DNA of 64,000 bases from Starkeya sp. ORNL1. Lineage in GTDB: Bacteria; Pseudomonadota; Alphaproteobacteria; Rhizobiales; Xanthobacteraceae. The stretch is taken from assembly GCF_012971745.1 (NCBI RefSeq), contig NZ_CP048834.1, positions 4,402,001 to 4,466,000 on the forward strand, in the 5' to 3' direction. Below are positions 7,325-15,719 of the stretch, one piece after another. Within the stretch, counting starts at the first letter, position 1. Each line of letters opens with the position of its first letter. A program made the translations under genes and the position numbers. The notes below the pieces were generated by a model that saw nothing but the letters and a program-made list of their open reading frames with translations, was not told the origin of the DNA and made no database searches.

Positions 7325-8668
7325 ATGCAGCCAGACGCTTCGCCCGCCCTTCAGCTCAAGGGACTGATCTCCGAGCGCCGCGCGCGCATCGGCGTCATCG
7401 GGCTCGGCTATGTCGGCCTGCCCTTGGCGCTGGTCGCGGTCGAGGCCGGCTTTCCCGTGCTCGGCCATGACATCAATGCCAGGCGCGTTGCCGAGATCGC
7501 CGCCGGCAAGCAGGTCATCCGCTATATCCCGGCGGAACGCATGGAAGCCGCGCTCGCCACCGGGCGCTTCGAGGTTACCGCCAGCGTCGACGCCTTTGGC
7601 GGCTGCGACGTGCTGGTGATCTGCGTGCCGACGCCGTTGACACGCCAGCGCGAACCGGAGCTGTCCTTCGTCGTCGCCACCGCCCGCACCATCGCCACGT
7701 CGCTGCGTCCGGGCCAGTTGATCGTGCTGGAATCCACCACCTGGCCCGGCACCACGGTCGAGGTGGTCAAGCCGATCCTGGAGGAGACCGGCCTCGTTTC
7801 CGGCCGCGACTTCTTCCTCGCCTTCTCGCCGGAGCGCGAGGACCCCGGCAATCCGAGCTATTCCACCGCCACCATCCCGAAAGTGGTCGGCGGCGACGGC
7901 GCGGTTGCGGGCGAACTGGCGGAAGCGCTCTATGCCGGCCTGGTCGAGCGCGTAGTGCCGGTGTCCTCGACGCAGACCGCCGAGGCGGTGAAGCTCACCG
8001 AGAACATCTTCCGCGCGGTCAACATCGCGCTGGTGAACGAATTGAAGACCGTCTACGCCGCCATGGGCATCGACATCTGGGAGGTGATCGACGCCGCCCG
8101 GACCAAGCCGTTCGGCTTCATGCCGTTCTATCCGGGCCCCGGTCTCGGGGGGCACTGCATCCCGATCGATCCGTTCTACCTCACCTGGAAGGCGCGCGAG
8201 TTCGATATCGAGACCCGCTTCATCGAGCTTGCCGGCCAGATCAACACCCGCATGCCGTATGTGGTGGTCGACCGGCTCGCCGCCGAGCTCGATGCCAGCG
8301 CCGGGCGCGGCCTGTCGGGCGCGCGCATCCTGGTGCTCGGCGCCGCCTACAAGAAGGATGTCGACGACACCCGCGAGAGCCCGGCGCTGAAGCTGATGGA
8401 GCTGATCGACGAGCGCGGCGGCCTATGCGAATACCACGACCCGCATGTGCCGGTGCTGCCGCCGACGCGCCGGCACCCGCGCCTCGCCGGCAAGCCGTCG
8501 ACCCCGCTCGACGCGGCGACGATCGCCGGTTTCGACGCCGTGCTGGTGGCAACCGACCATGAGGCGATCGACTACGCCCTCGTCGCCGCGCATGCGCGGC
8601 TCATCGTCGACACCCGCAACGCCTTCGCCCGCCTCGGCCTGACGCCTCAACGCATCGTCAAGGCCTAG
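7325..8668 (+). CDS. Nucleotide-sugar 6-dehydrogenase (UDP-HexNAc/UDP-glucose dehydrogenase family)
   Basis: The 447-residue enzyme has an N-terminal NAD-binding fold (GVIGLGYVGLPLA, about residues 22-34), the central helix with CVPTPLT and LESTTWPGTT, the catalytic cysteine in GLGGHCIPIDP (Cys278) and a C-terminal UDP-binding fold (AAYKKDVDDTRESPALKL). The sequence around the active site is of the WbpA/TuaD-like group, which oxidises UDP-sugars to UDP-uronic acids for polysaccharides. It precedes the ABC/cyclic-nucleotide/cyclase triad on the same strand and faces a glycosyltransferase operon about 12 kb away, suggesting a shared role in an acidic surface glycan (inference). Confidence 0.92.
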   Translation: MQPDASPALQLKGLISERRARIGVIGLGYVGLPLALVAVEAGFPVLGHDINARRVAEIAAGKQVIRYIPAERMEAALATGRFEVTASVDAFGGCDVLVICVPTPLTRQREPELSFVVATARTIATSLRPGQLIVLESTTWPGTTVEVVKPILEETGLVSGRDFFLAFSPEREDPGNPSYSTATIPKVVGGDGAVAGELAEALYAGLVERVVPVSSTQTAEAVKLTENIFRAVNIALVNELKTVYAAMGIDIWEVIDAARTKPFGFMPFYPGPGLGGHCIPIDPFYLTWKAREFDIETRFIELAGQINTRMPYVVVDRLAAELDASAGRGLSGARILVLGAAYKKDVDDTRESPALKLMELIDERGGLCEYHDPHVPVLPPTRRHPRLAGKPSTPLDAATIAGFDAVLVATDHEAIDYALVAAHARLIVDTRNAFARLGLTPQRIVKA

Positions 8669-8693
8669 CACCCGCGGCGTGCGATCATCGACA

Positions 8694-8723
8694 TTGCGTC
8701 CGTGCAACCCGGATTTATATAAT
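8694..8723 (+). promoter_or_regulatory. Predicted sigma-70 promoter of the degenerate ABC/cyclase operon
   Basis: TTGCGT at 8694-8699, an 18-nt spacer and a perfect TATAAT at 8718-8723 stand out in GC-rich DNA between the dehydrogenase stop and the TTG start at 8798. A transcript from here would carry a leader of about 65-70 nt. Confidence 0.55.
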
Positions 8724-8735
8724 GCTTCTGTGACA

Positions 8736-8753
8736 AGGCGCTGCTCTGCGCCT
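8736..8753 (+). other. Leader hairpin in the 5' UTR of the degenerate ABC gene
   Basis: AGGCGC (8736-8741), a 6-nt loop and GCGCCT (8748-8753) form a perfect short stem just downstream of the predicted transcript start. Possible role in mRNA stability or translation; no U-tract follows. Confidence 0.35.
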
Positions 8754-8797
8754 GTGCCGCTGCCCGGACTTGTCCGCTTTCGAAGGGCGCAAAGGCT

Positions 8798-11542
8798 TTG
8801 CTGGTCAATTTCTTCCAATATGTCTGGCGCTACAGCCGGCGCGAGCAGCTGATCGTGCTCGGCTATGTGCTGGCGTCGCTGCCCTTCTACTGGTGGTCGC
8901 TCGACGTGCCGAAGCGCATCGTCAACGAGGCGATCCAGGGCGGGGCCTTCACCAACGGCCATACCCAGGCGCGCTTCTTCGAGATGACGCTCTCGCTGCC
9001 GGACTTCCTCGGCGGCGGCAGCTACCAGCTCTCCGACGGCTACATGCTGGATCAGCTGCCGTACCTGTATGCGCTCAGCATGCTGTTCCTGGCGCTGACG
9101 CTGATCAATGGCTGGTTCAAGTACGTCATCAATATCCGCAAGGGCGTACTCGGCGAGCGCATGCTGCGGCGGCTGCGCTTCGATCTGTTTGCTTTGGTGC
9201 TGCGGTTCCGGCCGGAAGACATCCGCACCACCAAGTCGGCCGAAGTCGCCAGCATGATCAAGGACGAGGTGGACCCGATCGGGGCCTTCTTCGGCGAGGC
9301 CTTCATCACGCCCGCCTTCCTCGGCACCCAGGCCATCACCGCCATGGCCTTCATCCTGACGCAGAATATGTGGCTCGGCCTGATCGCGTTCGCGCTGATC
9401 GCGGTGCAGGGCTTCGTCATCCCGCGGCTGCGCCGCGAGCAGATCCGGCTCGGCCGCGAGCGCCAGCTGGAATCGCGCACGCTGGCGGGGCGGATCGGCG
9501 AATTTGTCGATGCGGCGCCGGCGCTCCACGCCTATGGGGTGACGACCCATAGCGGCGCCGATATCGGCAAGCGGCTGGGCACGCTGTTCGAGATCCGCCT
9601 GAAGCTCTATCGCCGCAAGTTCGCGGTGAAGTACCTCAACAACATGCTGGCGCAGATCACGCCCTTCGTCTTCTACATATTGGGCGGCTATCTGGCGCTG
9701 AAGGGACGGCTCGACATCGGCCAGCTGGTCGCCGTGATCGCCGCCTATCGCGACCTGCCGACCCCGATCAAGGAACTGATCGACTGGGACCAGCAGCGCA
9801 ACGACGTCACCGTGAAATACGAGCAGGTGGTCGCCCAGTTCTCCAAGGACGTGCTGCTGCCCGCCGAGCCGGAGAAGGCGGGCGATCCGATCCCGGCGGA
9901 TGCGAGCATCTCGGTCTCCGGCCTCCGGGTCGTGAACGGCCGCGGCATCGTGCAGCTCGACCGCGTCACCACCACGCTGCCACGGCCGAGCCGGATCGCG
10001 CTGGTCGGCGGGGCGGGGAGCGGGCGCGACGTGCTCGCCAAGGTGCTCGGCCGCCAGATCACCGATTATCAGGGCAGCGTCACCATAGCCGGGCGCGAGC
10101 TCGGCACCCTGACCGACTGCGACGCCAGCCGGTCCATCATCTATGCCTCGAGCGAGCCGCACATCCTGTCCGGCTCGATCCGCGACAATCTGTTGTTCGC
10201 GCTGCGCCATGCGGTGCCGCCGGTCCCGGATGGCGAGCTCGACGCCAGGATGCGTTTCGAGCTCATGGAGGCGCGGCAGACCGCCAACCCGCTGGTTTCT
10301 CCCGACGCCGACTGGATCGACTATCAGGGCGTCGGCATCTCCGGACCCGATGAGCTCGGCAATGCCGTGATCGAGGCGCTGCGCGTGGTGCGCGGCTATG
10401 ACGACATCTTCCGCGTCGGCATAGCGAGCCGGCTTGGCGACGACCTCGACGATGAGCTGGCGGCGCGCCTGCTCGAGGCCCGCGGCGCCATCCTCGATCA
10501 TTTCCGCGAGCGCGGCCTGTTGAAGCTTGTCGAGCCTTTCGCGGCCGGCGCGTATAACAGCAGCGCCAGCATCGGCGAAAATCTCCTGTTCGGCGTGCCG
10601 GTCGGCTCGCGTTTCGCGCCGGAGAACCTCGCTTCGGACAATTTCGTGCGGGCCATCATCTCCGCGGAGGCCCTCGCCGGGCCGCTGCTGGCGATCGGGC
10701 TGAAGATCGTCGAGACCGTGGCCGACGTTTTCCAGGGCATGGCCCCGGACAATCCGCTGCGCGAGCGCTACTCCTTCATCGATGAGGGCGATCTGGAGAC
10801 GCTGCTGCCGGCGCTGCAGGGCAATTGGCAGGACAGCCAGCGCGAGCGCATCCCGAGCGCGGTGCGCGAGCGGCTGATCGGCTACGGCCTGATGTATGTC
10901 GAGCCGCGCCACCGCCTCAACATGATCGATGACGGCCTCATCGCCCGGGTGCTGCGCGCCCGCAAGAGCTTCCGCCAGTTCCTGCCGGCCAGCGAAGCCG
11001 GCGCCATCGAATTCTACGATGCCGGCCGGCTGATGCCGGCGGCGCCGATCCGCGATAACCTGCTGCTCGGCCGCATCCGCTACGGCAAGATGCATGAACG
11101 CTCCCGCCTGCTCGACGCCGTCGCCGAAGTGCTGCAGCAGCGCGGGCTGGAGACCTTCGTGGTCTCCAAGGGCCTCGACCAGGATGCCGGCCCCGGCGGG
11201 CGCCTGCTCTCGCCGCAGCAGCGCGCCACCATCCAGCTGGCGCGCCTGATGCTGCGCCGGCCGGATACGTTGATCCTCGACGGCGCGCTGTCTAGTTTCT
11301 CCGGCTCGGAAGCGCATATGATCATGAAGAACATATGCGCGGCCATGGGTGGGCGCACACTCATCGTCAGCCAGTCGGAAGAGGACGACGTGAGTGATTT
11401 CGACATCGTACTGACGTTCGACGGGGCCAAACTGATCGGGGTGGCGCGTGAGAGCGAGACGTCGGCGACGCTGGTACCGGAGTCCTCCGGTGCGGCGGAA
11501 GACGATGCTTCGACACCCACTCCGCAGGAGGTAGGGAAATGA
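8798..11542 (+). CDS. ABC exporter-like protein with degenerate, insertion-containing ATPase domain
   Basis: The 914-residue protein has one exporter-type membrane domain (helices roughly 18-36, 88-110, 165-187, 190-210 and a pair near 285-325, with a periplasmic loop at about 40-85) followed by a nucleotide-binding domain that has lost its hallmarks. Walker A reads GGAGSGRD (residues 404-411; Lys to Arg410, Ser/Thr to Asp411). The signature loop is LSPQQ (804-808) instead of LSGGQ. Walker B is LILDG with the catalytic Glu replaced by Gly829. About 320 residues separate the Q-loop side from the signature side, twice normal, and the helix following the Q-loop appears three times: GSIRDNLLF (459-467), ASIGENLLFG (590-599) and APIRDNLLLG (749-758). 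It probably cannot hydrolyse ATP conventionally. The TTG start has GAAGGG at 8782-8787. It overlaps the next gene by 4 bp. Confidence 0.85.
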   Translation: MLVNFFQYVWRYSRREQLIVLGYVLASLPFYWWSLDVPKRIVNEAIQGGAFTNGHTQARFFEMTLSLPDFLGGGSYQLSDGYMLDQLPYLYALSMLFLALTLINGWFKYVINIRKGVLGERMLRRLRFDLFALVLRFRPEDIRTTKSAEVASMIKDEVDPIGAFFGEAFITPAFLGTQAITAMAFILTQNMWLGLIAFALIAVQGFVIPRLRREQIRLGRERQLESRTLAGRIGEFVDAAPALHAYGVTTHSGADIGKRLGTLFEIRLKLYRRKFAVKYLNNMLAQITPFVFYILGGYLALKGRLDIGQLVAVIAAYRDLPTPIKELIDWDQQRNDVTVKYEQVVAQFSKDVLLPAEPEKAGDPIPADASISVSGLRVVNGRGIVQLDRVTTTLPRPSRIALVGGAGSGRDVLAKVLGRQITDYQGSVTIAGRELGTLTDCDASRSIIYASSEPHILSGSIRDNLLFALRHAVPPVPDGELDARMRFELMEARQTANPLVSPDADWIDYQGVGISGPDELGNAVIEALRVVRGYDDIFRVGIASRLGDDLDDELAARLLEARGAILDHFRERGLLKLVEPFAAGAYNSSASIGENLLFGVPVGSRFAPENLASDNFVRAIISAEALAGPLLAIGLKIVETVADVFQGMAPDNPLRERYSFIDEGDLETLLPALQGNWQDSQRERIPSAVRERLIGYGLMYVEPRHRLNMIDDGLIARVLRARKSFRQFLPASEAGAIEFYDAGRLMPAAPIRDNLLLGRIRYGKMHERSRLLDAVAEVLQQRGLETFVVSKGLDQDAGPGGRLLSPQQRATIQLARLMLRRPDTLILDGALSSFSGSEAHMIMKNICAAMGGRTLIVSQSEEDDVSDFDIVLTFDGAKLIGVARESETSATLVPESSGAAEDDASTPTPQEVGK

Positions 11543-12048
11543 CGATCGACGATGAAGTCAGGTCCTTGCAGAAGTTCCGCATGTTCGAGGCGGTAGAGAC
11601 GTCCAAGCTCAAGCTGCTCGCGATGATCGCGGACCGCATCGTGTTCCAGCCCGGCGAAGTCGTATACGAGCAGGGCGCCGCCTCCGATGCGGTGTTCATC
11701 GTGCTCAACGGCCAGTTCAAGGCGTCGATCAATACCGAGCGCGGCGTCATCGACTTCGCCGAACATGTGCGCGGAGCGCTGCTGGGCGAGGCCGGCGTGC
11801 TGTGCGGCCAGACCCGCGGCGTCACCATCACCGCGGAAAACGAGGTCACGGCGCTCAGGGTCGACCGCGAGCCGTTCATGCAACTGCTCGATGAGTCGAA
11901 GCCGTTCAACCTCGCGGTGATGCGCGAGCTCAGCCGGCAGATTCTGCATCTCAACAAGATCTGCGCGCAGCTGGTGATGCGTTTGCCCGACGGTGCTCCG
12001 GCGGTCGACGCCTCGCGCCCGCTCACGCCACCCGCCGCCGCACATTGA
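11539..12048 (+). CDS. Small cyclic-nucleotide-binding protein without DNA-binding domain
   Basis: The 169-residue protein is essentially one cNMP-binding beta-barrel (about residues 12-130). The phosphate-binding cassette GEAGVLCGQTRGVTI keeps the ribose-contacting Glu84 and phosphate-contacting Arg93, so ligand binding is plausible. After the C-helix only a low-complexity Pro/Ala tail remains; the helix-turn-helix of Crp/Fnr regulators is missing. It is therefore better read as a regulatory subunit than a transcription factor. Overlaps of 4 bp with the ABC gene upstream and 1 bp with the cyclase gene downstream point to a stable complex of the three products (inference). Confidence 0.88.
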   Translation: MTIDDEVRSLQKFRMFEAVETSKLKLLAMIADRIVFQPGEVVYEQGAASDAVFIVLNGQFKASINTERGVIDFAEHVRGALLGEAGVLCGQTRGVTITAENEVTALRVDREPFMQLLDESKPFNLAVMRELSRQILHLNKICAQLVMRLPDGAPAVDASRPLTPPAAAH

Positions 12049-13799
12049 TGCCGACCGCCGCCACCCCAGCTGCCGAACCCAAGGCGCCCCGCGGCCGGAT
12101 GACAAGCAATGTCTGGGTGCGCCCGGCGCGCATGTGGTCCGGCATCATCCTGTTCGCCTTCGTCACCACCCACCTGCTCAACCATGCGGTCGGCGTGTTC
12201 GGCATCAGCGCGATGCAGGTGGTGCAGGAATGGCGCTGGGCGTTGTGGAAGGCCCCGCTCGGCGCCACGGTGCTCTATGGCGCGGCCCTCGTGCATATCA
12301 CCCTGACCACCTACCGCCTCATCCGCCGGCAGACCTGGCGCATGCCGGACGACGAGGTGCTGCAGATCATCTTCGGCCTCTCCATCCCGTTCCTGGTGCT
12401 CGGCCACATCGCCGAGACCCGGATCGCCGGCTCTTTCTACGGCGTCGACGAGGCCTATCATGCCGTGCTGTTCCGGCTCTGGCCGGATGTCGCTTGGTGG
12501 CAAAGCACCTTGCTGATCGTGGCCTGGAGCCATGGGGTGATCGGGCTGCACCACATATTGCGCCACCGGCACTGGTATCCGCGCTGGCGGGTGACCCTGG
12601 TTGTGCTCGCCGTGCTCATTCCGTTCCTGTCGCTCGCCGGCTTCGTCGCCGCCGGCCGCGAGGCGCACGCCATGGCGCCGCCGCAGGCGATCAGCCAGGA
12701 GCAGCGGGCCGGCATCGACGACGCGCGGATGATGATGAAGGGCGGGCTCGCAACGTTCGGCGCCGGCGTCCTCGCATTGCTTGCCTTCGCCTATATACGC
12801 CGCCGCGCCGCCGCCACGGTGACGCTCACCTATCGCGGCTACGGGCCGGTCAAGGTCCCCCTCGGCACCTCGGTGCTGGAGGCGAGCCGCATGCACCATA
12901 TCCCGCACCCCTCCGCCTGCGGCGGGCGCGGGCGCTGCTCCACCTGCCGCGTGCACGTGCTGTCAGGGGCCAGCGACCTGCCGGAGCCGTTCGGCGTCGA
13001 GGGCCGATTGCTCGATCGCATCGGCGCCTCCGCCAATGTGCGCCTCGCCTGCCAGATCCGCCCGACCCACGATGTCGGCCTGCGCATATTGATGCCGGTG
13101 CTGGGCGAGCAGCGGGCGCGCGAGGAGGACGAGCAGCAGATCCAGGAATGGGCGCTGGAGCAGGAGGCGACGGTGCTCTGTCTCGACCTGCGCGCCTTCA
13201 ACATGCTGACCCGCGCCAGCCAGCCCTACGAGATCGCGGTGCTGATCAACCGCTTTTCCTCGGAGATGACGCAGGCGGTGGAGAATCGCGGCGGCCGGGT
13301 CGACCAGATGCACGGCCACGGCCTCCTCGCCGTCTTCGATACGCCGGCTGGCGGCGCCAGCGCTCGCAACGCCCTGCATGCGGCCCGCGACATGGCGCGG
13401 GTGATCGACCTGCTCAATGTCGAGATCGCCGGCGCCTTGCCGATCCCGATCCGCGCCGGGGTCGGCGTCCATACCGGCCCGGTGGTGCTGACCCGCATCG
13501 GCGCCGACGTCGCCTCCTCGTCGCTGCGCGCCTTTGGCGGCACCATCACCATCGCCGCACGGCTGGAAGCGGCGACCAAGGACATGCTGGCCGACTTCGT
13601 GGTATCGGAAGAAACGGCTCGAATTTCGAAACTCGACTTTTCCGGATTGAAAACCCGCGACATCATGGTCGATGGCAGCGACATGGCGGTCTCCGCCTAT
13701 ATGATCAGCGACCAGGAGCTATTGGCGCAGGTGCTCGGCGGGACCAAGACAGTGACAGAGACCAAGTCCCAGACGGCGATGGCCGCGGCAAGAGGATGA
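12048..13799 (+). CDS. Membrane redox protein: six-helix His-rich anchor, [2Fe-2S] ferredoxin domain, degenerate class III cyclase domain
   Basis: This 583-residue protein has three parts. Residues 28-250 hold six helices rich in histidines (His42, 46, 83, 120, 162, 168, 169), resembling the succinate dehydrogenase-like diheme-b anchor of Sinorhizobium CyaC. Residues 255-350 form a plant-type [2Fe-2S] ferredoxin domain with Cys291, Cys297, Cys300 and Cys335. Residues 370-560 are a class III adenylate/guanylate cyclase domain. The first metal Asp is kept (Asp380). The second is His424 (GHG for GDG), the adenine-selecting Lys position is Gln420, and the transition-state Asn is Thr501, although Arg505 remains. 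Cyclase activity is doubtful. ATG at 12048 overlaps the previous stop (TGATG); TTG at 12045 is an alternative. The ATPase gene follows after 4 bp. Confidence 0.88.
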   Translation: MPTAATPAAEPKAPRGRMTSNVWVRPARMWSGIILFAFVTTHLLNHAVGVFGISAMQVVQEWRWALWKAPLGATVLYGAALVHITLTTYRLIRRQTWRMPDDEVLQIIFGLSIPFLVLGHIAETRIAGSFYGVDEAYHAVLFRLWPDVAWWQSTLLIVAWSHGVIGLHHILRHRHWYPRWRVTLVVLAVLIPFLSLAGFVAAGREAHAMAPPQAISQEQRAGIDDARMMMKGGLATFGAGVLALLAFAYIRRRAAATVTLTYRGYGPVKVPLGTSVLEASRMHHIPHPSACGGRGRCSTCRVHVLSGASDLPEPFGVEGRLLDRIGASANVRLACQIRPTHDVGLRILMPVLGEQRAREEDEQQIQEWALEQEATVLCLDLRAFNMLTRASQPYEIAVLINRFSSEMTQAVENRGGRVDQMHGHGLLAVFDTPAGGASARNALHAARDMARVIDLLNVEIAGALPIPIRAGVGVHTGPVVLTRIGADVASSSLRAFGGTITIAARLEAATKDMLADFVVSEETARISKLDFSGLKTRDIMVDGSDMAVSAYMISDQELLAQVLGGTKTVTETKSQTAMAAARG

Positions 13800-13803
13800 C
13801 AAT

Positions 13804-15711
13804 GTGCTGCCGGCCGTGACCCCCGAAGTGCTTCGTATCGAAGACCTGCGCATCGGTTTCGCCCTTCACGGCCAGCTCGACGAGGTGGTGAAGGGAGTGT
13901 CGCTCCGCGTGCCAGCGGGACGCACGGTGGCCCTTGTCGGTGAATCCGGTTCCGGCAAGACCGTCATCTCCCGCGCGGTGATGGGCCTGCTGCCGCCCAA
14001 CGGCATCATCACCCAGGGGCGGATCCTGTTCTCCGATCCGGCCCGCAAGCCGGACGGCGAATTCAAGAACGGTGCTGGCAAGACCGGCCCGCTCGACATT
14101 GCCGGGCTTCCGACCGACGGCAAGGTGATCCGCCATCTGCGTGGCGGGCGCATCGGCATGATCTTCCAGGAGCCGATGTCCTCGCTCTCGCCGGTCCATA
14201 CCATCGGCAACCAGGTCGAGGAGGCGCTGCAGCTGCACCGCCCGCATCCGCGCAAGGAAGCACGCGCGGTGACCGAGCGGATGCTGGAGCTGGTCGGCTT
14301 CCGCGAGCCGCACCGCGCCTATGACCGCTACCCGTTCGAGCTGTCCGGCGGGCTGCGCCAGCGCGCCATGCTTGCCATGGCGCTGATCTGCCATCCGGCC
14401 CTGCTGATCGCCGACGAGCCGACCACCGCGCTCGACATGACCATCCAGGCCCAGGTGCTGAAGCTGATGAAGGAGCTTCAGCAGGATTTCGGCATGGCGA
14501 TCCTGCTCATCACCCACGACCTCGGCGTCGTCGCCAACATGGCGGACGAGGTGGTGGTGATCTATCAGGGCGAGATCATGGAGATGGGCACGGTCGAGGA
14601 CGTGTTCCGCGACCCGACCCATCCCTATCTGAAGGCGCTTCTGAAAGCCTGCCCGCGCTTCGACATGGCGGAAGGCGAGCGCCTGGTGGCGCTGCGCGAC
14701 ATACCGCCCGTCGTGCCGGAGCGTACCGACCCCTACCGGCTGGAGACCTGCGGCGCGCCGATCCTCACGGTGGAGAGACTGCGCAAGACCTATGGCGGCA
14801 AGAAAGGCGGCGGTGTCGTCGCCGTCGACGATGTCAGCTTCGAGATCATGCGCGGCGAGTGCCTCGGCCTCGTCGGCGAGAGCGGCTCCGGCAAGACCAC
14901 GGTCGGCAACCTGATCATGCGCGCCCGGGCCGCCGATTCCGGCTCCATCACCTTCCACGGCCGCGACGGGCCGGTCGATATCCGCGCCCTCGACAAGGAG
15001 GACTTGCGCGAGTTTCGGCCGCATCTGCAGATGATCTTCCAGGATCCGGTGTCGTCGCTGTCGCCGCGCATGACGGTGCTCGACATCATCCGCGAGCCGA
15101 TGATCATCCAGGAGCGCGGCGATCCGGCCTGGCAGAAGGAGCGCGTCATCGAGTTGATGCGCTGCGTCGGCCTCGATCCGCGCTTCCTCAACCGCTATCC
15201 GCACAGCTTCTCCGGCGGCCAGCGCCAGCGCATCGGCATCGCCCGGGCGCTCGCGCTCGATCCCGACATCATCATCTGTGACGAGCCGGTCTCCGCGCTC
15301 GACGTCTCGGTGCAGGCGCAGATCCTCAATCTGCTGAAGGACCTGCAGTCCGCGCTCGGTCTCACCTATCTGTTCGTCACGCACAATCTCGCGGTGGTCC
15401 ACTACATGGCCGACCGCATCGCGGTGATGGCCCGCGGGCGCATCGTCGAGATGGCGACGCGCGACGCGCTGTTCGCCAATCCGGTCCACCCCTACACCAA
15501 GAACCTGCTCAAGGCGGTGCTGCTGCCCGACCTCGACCAGCGCTTCGACTTCAAGATCCCGATGTCGGCCGGCGGCGCCTCCGATCCGCAGATCTGGCCG
15601 GAGGCGTTCCGCGGCATGAAGGGCGGGGGGCTCGCCCCGCTCGATCTCGGCGGCGGCCATTTCGTGCTTGCCGACCGCGACTGCGTCCGATCCGATCTGG
15701 TCACGGCATAG
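13804..15711 (+). CDS. Peptide-type ABC importer, fused double ATP-binding protein
   Basis: The 635-residue protein contains two complete nucleotide-binding domains in tandem, equivalent to DppD plus DppF. Both have intact Walker A (GESGSGKT at about residues 48 and 359), a signature (LSGGLRQR, then FSGGQRQR) and Walker B ([24 protein letters not shown]). Each half ends with the oligopeptide-transporter C-terminal stretch ([16 protein letters not shown]). The chosen GTG start at 13804 has AGAGGA at 13791-13796; an overlapping ATG at 13802 is in another frame. It energises import through the permeases at 17661 and 18656. Only 4 bp separate it from the cyclase gene. Confidence 0.93.
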   Translation: MLPAVTPEVLRIEDLRIGFALHGQLDEVVKGVSLRVPAGRTVALVGESGSGKTVISRAVMGLLPPNGIITQGRILFSDPARKPDGEFKNGAGKTGPLDIAGLPTDGKVIRHLRGGRIGMIFQEPMSSLSPVHTIGNQVEEALQLHRPHPRKEARAVTERMLELVGFREPHRAYDRYPFELSGGLRQRAMLAMALICHPALLIADEPTTALDMTIQAQVLKLMKELQQDFGMAILLITHDLGVVANMADEVVVIYQGEIMEMGTVEDVFRDPTHPYLKALLKACPRFDMAEGERLVALRDIPPVVPERTDPYRLETCGAPILTVERLRKTYGGKKGGGVVAVDDVSFEIMRGECLGLVGESGSGKTTVGNLIMRARAADSGSITFHGRDGPVDIRALDKEDLREFRPHLQMIFQDPVSSLSPRMTVLDIIREPMIIQERGDPAWQKERVIELMRCVGLDPRFLNRYPHSFSGGQRQRIGIARALALDPDIIICDEPVSALDVSVQAQILNLLKDLQSALGLTYLFVTHNLAVVHYMADRIAVMARGRIVEMATRDALFANPVHPYTKNLLKAVLLPDLDQRFDFKIPMSAGGASDPQIWPEAFRGMKGGGLAPLDLGGGHFVLADRDCVRSDLVTA

Positions 15712-15719
15712 GTCCCGCC

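Noticed and set aside
8423..11317. A 964-codon open frame on the minus strand opposite the ABC gene
   Set aside because: Rich in His, Gln, Arg and Asp with no motif or signal sequence; it mirrors the GC-biased third positions of the plus-strand gene, which has clear homology features and coupled neighbours.
8798..13799. The triad as a decaying pseudogene group
   Set aside because: All three frames are long and uninterrupted with tight overlaps, and the cNMP and ferredoxin sites are intact; loss is confined to specific catalytic residues.
13705..15660. A 651-codon minus-strand open frame opposite the fused importer ATPase
   Set aside because: Antisense shadow of a gene with two complete sets of ATPase motifs.
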